From positions 26,274-90,273 of the forward strand of contig JAKAWG010000012.1 in the NCBI GenBank assembly GCA_021817045.1: a stretch of 64,000 nucleotides of DNA. Reading direction: 5' to 3'. Below, piece after piece: positions 33,829 to 42,787 of the stretch; the first letter of the stretch is position 1, and every line of letters begins with the position of its first letter. The DNA comes from Acidobacteriota bacterium (GTDB lineage Bacteria > Acidobacteriota > Terriglobia > UBA7540). A model generated the notes under the pieces. That model was not told the DNA's origin and ran no database searches. It saw nothing but the letters and a program-made list of their open reading frames with translations. The translations under genes and the position numbers were made by a program.

Positions 33829-34755
33829 TTATTGAGCCCATTCGCCGGGCGCGCCGCTGGCCCTGAACTCTTCCTGAAGTTGTTCGAAGTCTACCTGGGC
33901 CTTTTGCACAGCTTGTTCGGCGGACTGTTCTTGCCGTTCCTTCGCGAGCAGGCTTGCGGCAATTTGAGTTCGTTTATTCGGGTCCAGAACTCGTAGCTGC
34001 TGGAGCTTGAGGAGGCTTATTTCTTCTCCCGTCAGCCGCTCCTGTTCGTTTGCGGTGGAAAGGGCCTGTCGCGCCGCCTGAAACCGCGCGTGCCAATAAG
34101 CCCGCGTGCCCGGCCTGACGCCTGGAGGGATCACGCTTTGCGAAGCCGGCACGCCTCCGATGGCCGCGCTTCCAGTCAGCGTGAGCTGCTGCTGGACGTC
34201 GCGGAGTTGCGCTTGCAAATTCTCGACGGCTTGCTCATCGTCCGCGACCTCCTGTTTCTTTTGATTGATTGCCGTCGTCTTCTTATTGATGTTGGACCGC
34301 GTATATTGCTGCATCATGCTTTTGTAAGGGTTCGGGTAATACTGCATCTGGTTCTGGCTCAGTTGCTGCTGGAGGACGGACAACTCGCGCTGGTCCATGG
34401 TCAGACGCTGCCGGGCTACGTCTAACTTGTGCTGCAGATATGCTCCCTTTTGAACCAACTCCGGGCTTGGCTTTTCGCCAAACGCCCCTTCCGGACTTTC
34501 TCCAGGATGAACGTTCGGCCCAATCGGGTTCAGGCCGACTGAGCTCAGGCTACCTTGAGTGGGTAGGTTACTGTTCGTGTAGAGAGGCGCCGCTCCAGGC
34601 GGTAGCTTTGCACTCTCTTCGCGCGTCTTCCGGGCTACTTCGGCGAGAGAGGGAGGATGAAGAGCCTGCTCGACTGCCTGAGCTTGATCGGCTTGTGCGC
34701 CGAACAGCCAGGCCGTCGCCATCGTTGCGATTCCCAGCACAGCAAGGGCTTTCAT
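33829..34755 (-). CDS. Exported coiled-coil protein, function unknown
   Basis: The ATG at 34755 follows AGGAAGGAAATC and begins a signal peptide (KALAVLGIATMATAWLFGAQ); the frame is open to 34821. The 308-residue product has a Pro-rich linker (residues about 60-110). A long helical segment follows with strong heptads (KLDVARQRLTMDQRELSVLQ, QEVADDEQAVENLQAQLRDV), a break around GVRPGTRAYWHARFQAARQA, and a second helical stretch to the end. No enzyme motif is seen. Proteins of this type often sit in the periplasm as spacers or scaffolds. It is divergent from asmA. Confidence 0.65.
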   Translation of the reverse strand: MKALAVLGIATMATAWLFGAQADQAQAVEQALHPPSLAEVARKTREESAKLPPGAAPLYTNSNLPTQGSLSSVGLNPIGPNVHPGESPEGAFGEKPSPELVQKGAYLQHKLDVARQRLTMDQRELSVLQQQLSQNQMQYYPNPYKSMMQQYTRSNINKKTTAINQKKQEVADDEQAVENLQAQLRDVQQQLTLTGSAAIGGVPASQSVIPPGVRPGTRAYWHARFQAARQALSTANEQERLTGEEISLLKLQQLRVLDPNKRTQIAASLLAKERQEQSAEQAVQKAQVDFEQLQEEFRASGAPGEWAQ

Positions 34756-34923
34756 GATTTCCTTCCTGTTCAATAACATATCATCAACCCCTAATCTAGG
34801 CCCCCACAACGGTGAAATCAAGCCTCGTACCCTGCCTAGACACGAAACCCGCCAGCCTCGTCGCCAATATTATCGGCAGTTCCGGAAGATTTCAGCAGAG
34901 TTTCTTATAATGACTTTAGACCG

Positions 34924-36714
34924 ATGAGCCCTGAGCCGAACAACCAGATTCCTCCGTCATTGCAAGAGAACGCCATTTCCAAACGCCTCAGAGTTGCTCT
35001 GGGCATCCTTTTGCTGCTCTTTGCCACATTCGCCGTCGTGGCGATCGTCGCACCCAGGATTTTCAAGGTTGACCGTTATCGCTCCGAGGTGATCTCGCTG
35101 TTGGAGCAGAGAACGGGCAGACGAGTGGAAATCCAGCGACTGCGTCTGGCTGCCTTCCCTACCCTCAGCATCCAGGTCGATGGCTTCGCCATTGGCAACC
35201 CTCCCGATTTTCCGGAGGGTAATTGGCTATCGGTCAAGCGAATTCGCGCCCGCTTGGACCTCGACGCGCTCTGGCACAGGCAGATCGTCATTCGGGCACT
35301 GGACCTCGAAGATCCGGTATTGAGCTTGCTCTCCGATTCACAGGGAAAGTCGAATTACGAAATGGCGCCGCCTTCTATGCAGCGCGACGCAAATGATTGT
35401 GCGACCGAGGTTGGCGTTGCATCAGGACACGGCTTCAGCCGTGCCAGAAGGCTCGCCCCTTACCCCATGCCCCTCTCTCCGCTTGCGCTCTCACCTATCG
35501 CTTTGCGGTCCCCCCACTCCCGCTCGGCGGGAGAGGGGACGGGGGTGAGGACGTTGCAGGAGAGGCGCTACGCGGCACGGCTGAAGCCGTGCCCTGATAC
35601 ACTAACTTTGGATACTCTGGATAGTAGCCAAGATCCGTCAAGTTCGTCTCATCCTAGCCCGGATCACGGGAATCAGCCCCTGTTTCAACTCCGCAAAGTT
35701 TCCAGGTTAGGTATCAAGGGTGGGAGCTTGACCATGATTCCGCACTCGACCGGACATCCATCCCCCGCTGTGATCGCCAGTGGAATCTCCGCCCAAATCC
35801 AGCACATTCTGCTCTCAGGCTGGTTGGCACCGGGAGAGGGCGCGAAAGCGGGAGGAGCGGCGGGCGCTTCTGGTCTGCTCGCGAGCCGAGCCACGGGCAA
35901 GCTGGCCATCGCGAACTTGGGTTACGGAGGAATCGAGTTGACTGACGTGAGATCCGGTGTGGAGGCTTCTCCGGAGCAGGTCATCCTGAATCCGATCCGG
36001 TTTCGACTTTGCAAAGGAAAGGGAACAGCGGCAATTAGCGTTGACCTGGCGAAGACAGGCAATCGCTATAAAACGCAGGCTACGTTTAGCGGCGTGGACG
36101 TGGCAAAACTCCTGACGCAATTGCCAGCCTGGCAAGGAAAAATGACGGGAACCCTGGACGGTAAGCTCACTCTGTCAGGGACTTCATCCTCCGCAACTGA
36201 TCCGTGGGCCGACAAGCAAGGTGAGGGCGAGGTGGTGATCCGCAACGGGCGGTTTCCGCGTCTCAAAGTTAGCCCCACTCTGCTCCAGTTGGCTCGCGTG
36301 GCGCAGCTCGGGCCTTCATCAGGCAAAATTTCCTCCTTCTCGTCCATTGTGGCCCACTGGCGACTTGCGGACGACATCCTCACGACGCCCAGCATCCAAC
36401 TCTCCGGCGTCGCGCTGAACGCGAACGTTTCCGGTAGTGCCTTGCTGGCTGGCCCCGGCCGGCTTGACTACCACGGCACGGCGGCCATTCCCGCCCGCAT
36501 CAACTCGCTCACTAACATTCTGGCTCAAATTTCCGGCGCCCGATTAAGCGGAGGCAAGCTGACGTTCTCCTTCGCCATCCATGGAACGCTCGCGAAGCCT
36601 GTCTTCAGTCTCGTGCCGCACTTCAATATCAGCCACCAGCACGCTACGAGCCCGAATCAGGCGCCCCAGATGCTTCAGAACCTCTTCAACCTTTTCAAAC
36701 CCCGAAAGCCTTAA
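34924..36714 (+). CDS. AsmA family protein interrupted in frame by a palindromic element
   Basis: Residues 1-150 match the AsmA N-terminal region: one membrane helix (VALGILLLLFATFAVVAIVA), then FKVDRYRSEVISLLEQRTGR, VEIQRLRLAAFPTLSIQVDG and IRALDLEDPVLSLLSDSQGK. Residues 260-596 resume with SRLGIKGGSLTMIP and end with the AsmA C-terminal beta region (VDVAKLLTQLPAWQGKMTGT, LTFSFAIHGTLAKPVFSLVP). Between them, residues about 166-225 are the translation of a repeat with 25-bp inverted ends and do not look like protein. AsmA-like proteins are envelope proteins of the bridge-like lipid transfer class implicated in outer-membrane lipid supply. The gene remains open through the insertion. The MFS gene follows four bases later. 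Confidence 0.8.
   Translation: MSPEPNNQIPPSLQENAISKRLRVALGILLLLFATFAVVAIVAPRIFKVDRYRSEVISLLEQRTGRRVEIQRLRLAAFPTLSIQVDGFAIGNPPDFPEGNWLSVKRIRARLDLDALWHRQIVIRALDLEDPVLSLLSDSQGKSNYEMAPPSMQRDANDCATEVGVASGHGFSRARRLAPYPMPLSPLALSPIALRSPHSRSAGEGTGVRTLQERRYAARLKPCPDTLTLDTLDSSQDPSSSSHPSPDHGNQPLFQLRKVSRLGIKGGSLTMIPHSTGHPSPAVIASGISAQIQHILLSGWLAPGEGAKAGGAAGASGLLASRATGKLAIANLGYGGIELTDVRSGVEASPEQVILNPIRFRLCKGKGTAAISVDLAKTGNRYKTQATFSGVDVAKLLTQLPAWQGKMTGTLDGKLTLSGTSSSATDPWADKQGEGEVVIRNGRFPRLKVSPTLLQLARVAQLGPSSGKISSFSSIVAHWRLADDILTTPSIQLSGVALNANVSGSALLAGPGRLDYHGTAAIPARINSLTNILAQISGARLSGGKLTFSFAIHGTLAKPVFSLVPHFNISHQHATSPNQAPQMLQNLFNLFKPRKP
35421..35598. repeat. 178-bp inverted-repeat element inside asmA
   Basis: The ends 35421-35445 and 35574-35598 are inverted copies differing at one of 25 positions, and each contains the palindrome GGCACGGCTGAAGCCGTGCC or its variant. 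Between them lies a C-rich/G-rich hairpin (near CTCCCGCTCGGCGGGAG) and a GGGGGTGAGG tail like that at the folP end. It carries no gene of its own and is read through in frame. Confidence 0.75.
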
Positions 36715-36718
36715 CATT

Positions 36719-37948
36719 ATGAAGTCTGAAACCATCTCGAAGAGGCAGGAAACATGGCTGAATCGCAACGTAGTGGGGATGAGCATTACAAGCCTCCTCT
36801 CGGATGCCGGTCATGAAATGGCGACGGCTGTTCTTCCCGGTTTTCTTGCTGTCCTCGGCATTTCCCCGGCGATCTTAGGATTCATCGAGGGCGTGGCCGA
36901 TTCAACCGCGAGTTTCACGAAGCTCGGGTCGGGTTGGATTTCCGACCGCCTTGGACATCGCAAACCCATTACGGTCGGAGGCTATTTTCTGACCGGCGCC
37001 TCGAAGGCCCTGTTTGCCCTTGCCCACGGGTGGCCGCTGGTGCTTGTGGGCCGAACCTTGGCTTGGTTTGGCAGAGGAGTGCGTGGTCCGCTGCGCGATG
37101 CCATGCTGGCAAATTCAGTTCCCGCCGAATCTCGTGGCAAAGCGTTCGGCTTTCACCGCGCAGGGGACACGATAGGCGCCATTATTGGTCCTCTCCTTGG
37201 GGTCTCGCTGCTGGCGTTTCTTCATTCGCGTACCAGCGATCCTTCCGAGCCTTTCCGGATCACCTTTTTGCTGACGCTCGTTCCGGGACTGGGCTCGGGA
37301 TTCGCTTTCGCCTTCCTGGTCCGCGAGGAGCGCGATGTTCCTTCGGAGGCGAAGTTGTGGATGGCGATGCGAGCTTTGCCCGCGTCATTTCGCCGTTTTC
37401 TTTGGGGTGTGGGAATCTTCGGCATTGGTGATTTTGCCAGGACGCTCATGATTCTCGCCGCCACGCAGTTGCTCACCGCCCGGTACGGCTTCGCGCACGC
37501 CGCAGAAATTGCGGGATTCTTATACGTAGGCCACAACGTAGTTTGCGCAGCGGCTTCCTATCCCGTTGGTGCTCTTTCCGACCGAATGGGAAGGCGCGGA
37601 TTGTTATCGATCGGCTATCTTTCCGGCGCGCTTTCGGCGCTAGGCTTTCTTGGAGCATTCTTGTGGAAGCTGGACACGGTCGTCTACCTTCTGGCGCTTT
37701 TTTCCTTGAGCGGATTTTCCATTGCCGTTGTGGACGCGCTTGAAGGCGCCCTTACGGCGGACCTCGTGATCAGCAATGAAATTCGCGGCACCGCTTTCGG
37801 CGTGCTTGGGACGGTAAACGGCGTTGGAGATCTCGCGGCCAGCGCCGTCGTTGGCACGCTGTGGACAGCCGTCTCTCCCGTCTTCGCCTTTGGCTACGCC
37901 TCGATCTTAATGGCGCTGGGCGGATTCGTCATCTATCGTGCGCGATGA
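36719..37948 (+). CDS. MFS transporter
   Basis: The ATG at 36719 lies four bases after the asmA stop, giving 409 residues with about 12 hydrophobic helices. The MFS loop motifs are visible: SDRLGHRKPITVGGYFLTG between helices 2 and 3, and its repeat SDRMGRRGLLSIGYLSGA in the second half. GRGVRGPLRDAMLANSVPAE and RGKAFGFHRAGDTIGAIIG are typical of a drug/multidrug-like subgroup seen in acidobacteria and delta-proteobacteria. The substrate cannot be told from sequence. Tight spacing suggests co-expression with AsmA. It converges with yciI. Confidence 0.88.
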   Translation: MKSETISKRQETWLNRNVVGMSITSLLSDAGHEMATAVLPGFLAVLGISPAILGFIEGVADSTASFTKLGSGWISDRLGHRKPITVGGYFLTGASKALFALAHGWPLVLVGRTLAWFGRGVRGPLRDAMLANSVPAESRGKAFGFHRAGDTIGAIIGPLLGVSLLAFLHSRTSDPSEPFRITFLLTLVPGLGSGFAFAFLVREERDVPSEAKLWMAMRALPASFRRFLWGVGIFGIGDFARTLMILAATQLLTARYGFAHAAEIAGFLYVGHNVVCAAASYPVGALSDRMGRRGLLSIGYLSGALSALGFLGAFLWKLDTVVYLLALFSLSGFSIAVVDALEGALTADLVISNEIRGTAFGVLGTVNGVGDLAASAVVGTLWTAVSPVFAFGYASILMALGGFVIYRAR

Positions 37949-37971
37949 GGGGAAAATGATGAGCCTGAGCT

Positions 37972-38283
37972 TTACCTGGTACTGGTTTTCCCCGGAGTAG
38001 TGGGCAATTCGGCGCCATCTCCGATCACCGTGTTCCAAGGGCGCACTCGCCAAGTGCGAATGAGTCCGTTGAGCACGTATGGATCGGTCTGAGCGAACTT
38101 TTCGGCTTGATTGCGCCCGCGAAAAACGATGATCGCCTGATCGGGAGGATCGGCAAGGGCGCCGGCAAGCACCACTTCGCCGCTTTCATACGCCTGGCGG
38201 ATTTTCTTCAGGTGCTCAGCGCGGAAGGCCGCGCGCCGGGTCATGTAGTCCTGGGCAGTTTCGTAGAAGAGGATGTAGTGCAT
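37972..38283 (-). CDS. YciI-like family protein
   Basis: The 103-residue product starts MHYILFYETAQDYMTRRAAF and contains AEHLKKIRQAYESGEVVLAG, DPPDQAIIVFRGRNQAEKFA and DPYVLNGLIRTWRVRPWNTV, the YCII-related fold with its conserved Asp-Pro-Tyr stretch. YciI domains are small ferredoxin-like proteins with proposed hydrolase or dehalogenase-like chemistry; the substrate is unknown. It is a single gene, convergent with the MFS transporter, 23 bp apart. Confidence 0.88.
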   Translation of the reverse strand: MHYILFYETAQDYMTRRAAFRAEHLKKIRQAYESGEVVLAGALADPPDQAIIVFRGRNQAEKFAQTDPYVLNGLIRTWRVRPWNTVIGDGAELPTTPGKTSTR

Positions 38284-38390
38284 GGGCTCTTATTCTATCT
38301 CAACCTTCGTCTCAGCGCTTCCTGACAAACTCGCCGCGTGCATGTAATACTAATTTGACATTAAACATGTTGAGACCATTGGGTGCGGCC

Positions 38391-38465
38391 AAAAGCGGAT
38401 TCCTCGTCCATCTTGCGACGGACTCGGAATGACGTCATTCCGAGCACATCGAGGAATCTGCTTTT
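38391..38465. repeat. Palindromic element upstream of the first TPR/GT-C gene
   Basis: Outer arms AAAAGCGGATTCCTC (38391-38405) and GAGGAATCTGCTTTT (38451-38465) match with one mismatch. The inner palindrome CGGAATGACGTCATTCCG at 38425-38442 is perfect. It lies in the 324 bp between yciI and the next gene, which otherwise shows nothing. Confidence 0.65.
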
Positions 38466-38607
38466 GTTCGCGCGTTGCGAGGCAGCTTGCGGCTGGTCGT
38501 TCAGGGCGACTATTGATTCAAATGTCGAGGTGGACGGAAGCGGGTTTGGGGAGTTCAACCAGAAGGACTCCAAGAAAGAGCCACGGTTTCACTGTGGAGG
38601 ACCAATC

Positions 38608-40701
38608 GTGAGCAGTGCGCTGGACAGGACGCCCGCTGACTCACCGGCGCGTTCTCCCCGTAGCCGGCCGTGGGAAAACGCCTTCAAACGCGGAGACGGA
38701 ATGCTGGTGCTCCTTCTGGTCGTCATCGCCTCGCTTCCCTATCTCAATATCCTCGCCAACGGATTCGTTTACGACGACGATACTCAAGTCCTGATGAATC
38801 CTTACATTCGTGGTTTTCGCCACCTGAAGGCGATCTTCACGACCACGGTCTGGTCTTTTGCGGGCGGCGCTCGCGGACGCACGAACTACTATCGCCCAGT
38901 CATGACGATGGGATACCTGCTCTGCCACGCGGTTTTCGGCTATCGGGCGTGGGCGTTTCATCTGATCAGCCTCGCGTTGAATGTGGGCGTGGTTTGCTTG
39001 CTGTTCGTGGTCACACGACGCCTGTTTACGGACAGAGTTGTTGCGTTTGCAACCGCCGCCGTGTTCGCTCTTCATCCCATCCACACCGAGGCGGTGGATT
39101 GGATTGCGGCGGTGACGGACTTGGAGCTGGCTTTTTTCTTTCTGCTGGCTTTTTGGCTTTATCTCCGGCTTGAAAACACCGCTGGATTTCGCGCGGTGCT
39201 CACAGAAGCCGGTGCCGCCCTCAGCTTTGTCCTCGCGCTCCTCTCGAAAGAGCCGGCGGCCGTGTTCCCCTTGCTGGCCACGATCTACGAACACGCCCTG
39301 CGTCCTGACCGCGCCGCGACGTCGTGGCGAGTGAAGCTGATACGTTACGGACTGCTTTGGTTGCTGCTGGCAGTCTACGTGTGGCTTCGCACTCACCTGC
39401 TTGGATCGTTTGCGGCTGTCGTTCACCGGCCACAGATGCAATTTGACGGCGTGATGCTCTCTGCGGTCGCGTTGGTAGGCGAATATCTTGGCGAGATGCT
39501 CTGGCCCGCACACCTGTCCGCGTATCACCTGTTTCCGCGCGATCTCGCGGCACTCTTGCCGCGCATCCTCACGGGCACGCTGGCCCTGGCAGCGTGCACC
39601 GCGATCGCAGTCTATCTGTGGCAGCGCGAGCGCTGGCTTGCCTTTGGCTTCATTTGGTTTTTCGCGACGCTGGCTCCGGTGCTGAACGCCCGGTGGATGC
39701 CCCCGAACGTGCTAGCGGAGCGTTATCTGTATCTGCCCTCCGCGGGCCTGTGTTGGATTGCGGGATGGCTTCTGTGCCGCTTGTGGCGCGGCGCGGCGCG
39801 GGCTGAGGCCGCGCCACCCGTCCCGTCAGAACCACCCCGCCTTCGGCTCCCCTCCTTGCTAAGGAGGGGATCAAAGGGTGGTTCGGCGACGCTTCAGCGG
39901 CGCGCGGCCTTAGCAACAGTGTTCGTGGCCGCGACGGTACTATGTGTGGCGCGCATTGTGACCCGCAACCGCGACTGGAAAAATGACCTCACCTTTTACA
40001 CGGCAACGCTCGCCACCTCTCCCCGCGCTGCGACCATGCACAATAACCTTGGAGTCTACTATTGGCAGATTGGAGACTGGAAGGACGCGGGCACACAGTG
40101 GGAAGAAGCCTTGGCTCTGCGTCCCGGGGGCACGTGGGTGCTGGATAACCTCGGGCTGCTGCGCATTCGCCAGAAGCGCTACCGCGAAGCGGTGGTCTTT
40201 TTCCGGCGAGCTTTGGCGCAGCAGCCAAAAGATGTTGACGCGTACACAGGACTCGGCGACGCCTACCGGAAAATGCATATGCTGCCGCAGGCCGAACAAG
40301 CGTTCCAAGCGGCCGTCCGGCTCGCGCCGCTGGACGCGAAGGCTCAGTTACGCCTCGGAGACTTGTATTTCAACGAAGGTAAGTTCGAGCTTGCCAAGCG
40401 CCATTACCTTGCCTCAATCCGGTCGGTGCCCACGTTAAGCGCCTACCTGGGGCTGGCGGTCGTGGCCGACGTGCGCGGCAAGATTGCTGAGGTCGAGCGC
40501 GATCTCAAAGCAGCGCGGAAATTAGCTCCCTCCGACAGCCGTCCCTATTTTCTGCTTGGCAATCTTTACAGTACGTCCGGCCGTAAGGCACAGGCCATCC
40601 ACGAATATGAAGCCGGGCTAAAGCTCGATCCCAATGCTCGAAATGCACGGGCCGCTCTCGCCAAGCTGCGGGGTCAGAGCGGGGAGGGTCCAGCACCATG
40701 A
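38608..40701 (+). CDS. TPR-containing GT-C-like membrane protein (TMTC-type), copy 1
   Basis: The frame is open from 38383 through repeat DNA. The GTG at 38608 is chosen because TGTGGAGG lies seven bases before it and matches the length of the paralogue. The 697-residue product has about ten transmembrane helices with the acidic first-loop motif FVYDDDTQV. NYYRPVMTMGYLLCH, ALHPIHTEAVDWIAAVTD and WFFATLAPVLNARWMPPNVL follow, as in TMTC-type protein O-mannosyltransferases (GT-C fold). After residue 430 it has four or more TPR units (YREAVVFFRRALAQQPKDVD). A polyprenyl-linked sugar transferase role at the membrane is likely but untested. Residues about 408-426 are translated from a palindromic element absent from copy 2. 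The stop overlaps the next start (ATGA). Confidence 0.82.
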   Translation: MSSALDRTPADSPARSPRSRPWENAFKRGDGMLVLLLVVIASLPYLNILANGFVYDDDTQVLMNPYIRGFRHLKAIFTTTVWSFAGGARGRTNYYRPVMTMGYLLCHAVFGYRAWAFHLISLALNVGVVCLLFVVTRRLFTDRVVAFATAAVFALHPIHTEAVDWIAAVTDLELAFFFLLAFWLYLRLENTAGFRAVLTEAGAALSFVLALLSKEPAAVFPLLATIYEHALRPDRAATSWRVKLIRYGLLWLLLAVYVWLRTHLLGSFAAVVHRPQMQFDGVMLSAVALVGEYLGEMLWPAHLSAYHLFPRDLAALLPRILTGTLALAACTAIAVYLWQRERWLAFGFIWFFATLAPVLNARWMPPNVLAERYLYLPSAGLCWIAGWLLCRLWRGAARAEAAPPVPSEPPRLRLPSLLRRGSKGGSATLQRRAALATVFVAATVLCVARIVTRNRDWKNDLTFYTATLATSPRAATMHNNLGVYYWQIGDWKDAGTQWEEALALRPGGTWVLDNLGLLRIRQKRYREAVVFFRRALAQQPKDVDAYTGLGDAYRKMHMLPQAEQAFQAAVRLAPLDAKAQLRLGDLYFNEGKFELAKRHYLASIRSVPTLSAYLGLAVVADVRGKIAEVERDLKAARKLAPSDSRPYFLLGNLYSTSGRKAQAIHEYEAGLKLDPNARNARAALAKLRGQSGEGPAP
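39829..39884. repeat. Palindromic element inside TPR/GT-C copy 1
   Basis: GAACCACCC at the left and GGGTGGTTC at the right enclose the hairpin CCCCTCCTTGCTAAGGAGGGG (split arms CCCCTCCTT and AAGGAGGGG). It is translated in frame as the Arg/Leu/Gly-rich stretch PRLRLPSLLRRGSKGG, which has no counterpart in the adjacent paralogue. Confidence 0.75.
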
Positions 40702-42719
40702 ACCTTCGTCGAGCGGCAAATGCGGCGTCTTCGGCCCCAAAGTTGTCCGACCAAGCGCTGGTCGGCCTGCTGGCCCTCGCCGCGGTGCTGCCCTACTTGA
40801 ACACGCTCTTCAACGCGTTTGTCTACGACGACATGACGCAGGTCCTGAATAATCCCTACATCGTAAATTTCCGTCACCTGCGACAAATCTTTGGATCGAG
40901 TGTGTGGTCTTACGTTGGCCAGCAAGGAGTTACGAATTACTACCGGCCTCTCATGACGTTCGGCTACCTCCTCTGTTATCAGGTCTTCGGGAAGGTAGCG
41001 TTCGGATTCCACCTGGTTAACATCGTCCTCCACGCGGGCGTTGTGTGCGCCTTGTTCGCGTTGAGCCTCGCGCTGTTCAACGGGCACCGCGGCCTTGCCT
41101 TTGCCGCGGCGCTCATTTTTGCACTACATCCCATCCACACCGAATCGGTTGCGTGGATCGCGGCGGTCACCGACGTGGAAGTGACGTTCTTCTATCTGCT
41201 CACCTTTTTCTTTTTTCTCAAGATCGCGCTCCCAGACGGGAGAAGTTCCGGCCGGGCTGTGGCGGCGTGCGCTGGGTGCTTCGCGCTGGCGCTTCTTTCA
41301 AAGGAGCAGGCGCTCACGCTTCCGCTCCTGGCCACCATTTACGAGCACGCGTACCGAGACGACCGAGACGTGACGAATTGGAGGCAGAAGCTCGCGCGCT
41401 ACCGCCTGCTGTGGATCATGGCGGTCGCATATCTCATCATTCGCGTCCAGCTTCTGGGAGCGCTTGCGCCAGTGAACCAGATGCCGGCGCTCCCTTGGCC
41501 GCAAGCTGTCTATTCAGGGTTTGCGCTCACCGGGCACTATTTTGAGAAAATGCTCTGGCCGCGCACCCTGTGCGCGTTTTATGTTTTCCATGTCAGCCGC
41601 AGCGCGCTCGGTGGTCGCGCGCTCGCGGGGTTCGCGGCCTGTCTGCTTGCGGCAGCGGCGTTTTTAGGACTGCGGAAGCGGGATCGCGCCATATCCTTTG
41701 GGTTCATCTGGTTTTTTGCGACGCTTTTGCCGGTGCTCAACGCGCGGTGGATGGCCGCCAACGTTTTCGCAGAGCGCTATCTTTACCTGCCCTCGGTGGG
41801 ACTCGCCTGGGTTTTTGGCTGGTGTGCAGTCAGGATTTGGGACAGAGCGCAGGAAGGCTTCAGGCGCGCCCGCTGGGCGGCGGCAGCAGCCTTCGCGGGA
41901 ATTCTCCTTCTGTGTGTAACCCGCATCGTCACCCGCAACCGCGACTGGCGGAATGACGTCCGGCTGTACACGCGAACCGTCACGCAGCAGCCGGAGGCCT
42001 ACGAAATTCTCAACAACCTCGGCGCGACTTACTGGAACCAGGGCCGCATGGACGCCGCGCGGCGTGAATGGATGGATGCGTACTCGATTCATCCCGAGAA
42101 CGCGGTGCTACTCAACAATCTTGGTCTACTCTATCAGCGCGAGAAAGATTTCGCGCAGGCGGTGAGCTATTTCCATCGCGCCATGCTGCTGAAGCCCGCT
42201 TACACCGATCCGCACCTCAACTTGGGAGAAACCTACGCCAAAATGGGTCAGCAACAACGGGCAAAACTGCAATTGAGAGCAGCCACAATGCTTGCTCCGC
42301 TGAACGTTCGGGCGCACAATGAATTGGGAAAGCTTTATTTACAGATGAAGGAGGCAGACCCCGCAGCCCGGCAGTTTCGCCTCTCCGCCCGCAGCGAGCG
42401 GAATGTGTTCGCGCTCGACGAACTGGGCAAGATCGACTCGCGCTGTGGCCGTTTTGATGAGGCCACGCGGATGTTCAGGCAGGCGTTATCGCTGAACAGT
42501 TATGACAGCGTCGCACACTTTGGATTGGGTGCAATCCTCGCCAAGCGCGGGCAAGCTGAGCAAGCAGCCCAACAATACCGGGCGGGGCTTGAGACTGACC
42601 CCAAGAACGTTGCGGCGCACGCGGCGCTCCAAGCCCTGACGGCAAAAACAACCGCGCCCAAGCAACACAAAACGGCAAAAGAGAAAGGCAAAAAGCAAAA
42701 AACAAATGTCAAAGGTTGA
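40698..42719 (+). CDS. TPR-containing GT-C-like membrane protein (TMTC-type), copy 2
   Basis: The ATG at 40698 overlaps the stop of copy 1, implying translational coupling. The 673-residue protein repeats the whole architecture: FVYDDMTQVLNNPY in the first external loop, NYYRPLMTFGYLLCYQVFG, ALHPIHTESVAWIAAVTDVE, WFFATLLPVLNARWMAANVF and FAERYLYLPSVGLAWVFGW. RIVTRNRDWRNDVRLYTRTV follows, then five to six TPR units to the C-terminus and a Lys-rich tail. It has no repeat insertion where copy 1 does. The pair arose by tandem duplication and has diverged moderately. Envelope protein glycosylation or glycan polymerisation is plausible. Confidence 0.82.
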   Translation: MNLRRAANAASSAPKLSDQALVGLLALAAVLPYLNTLFNAFVYDDMTQVLNNPYIVNFRHLRQIFGSSVWSYVGQQGVTNYYRPLMTFGYLLCYQVFGKVAFGFHLVNIVLHAGVVCALFALSLALFNGHRGLAFAAALIFALHPIHTESVAWIAAVTDVEVTFFYLLTFFFFLKIALPDGRSSGRAVAACAGCFALALLSKEQALTLPLLATIYEHAYRDDRDVTNWRQKLARYRLLWIMAVAYLIIRVQLLGALAPVNQMPALPWPQAVYSGFALTGHYFEKMLWPRTLCAFYVFHVSRSALGGRALAGFAACLLAAAAFLGLRKRDRAISFGFIWFFATLLPVLNARWMAANVFAERYLYLPSVGLAWVFGWCAVRIWDRAQEGFRRARWAAAAAFAGILLLCVTRIVTRNRDWRNDVRLYTRTVTQQPEAYEILNNLGATYWNQGRMDAARREWMDAYSIHPENAVLLNNLGLLYQREKDFAQAVSYFHRAMLLKPAYTDPHLNLGETYAKMGQQQRAKLQLRAATMLAPLNVRAHNELGKLYLQMKEADPAARQFRLSARSERNVFALDELGKIDSRCGRFDEATRMFRQALSLNSYDSVAHFGLGAILAKRGQAEQAAQQYRAGLETDPKNVAAHAALQALTAKTTAPKQHKTAKEKGKKQKTNVKG

Positions 42720-42787
42720 GGTTGATGTGGTTAGATGCCCTTTGTTTTTGACTTCTTACCGTTGACTTTTAATTTTTGGCTTGCCCG

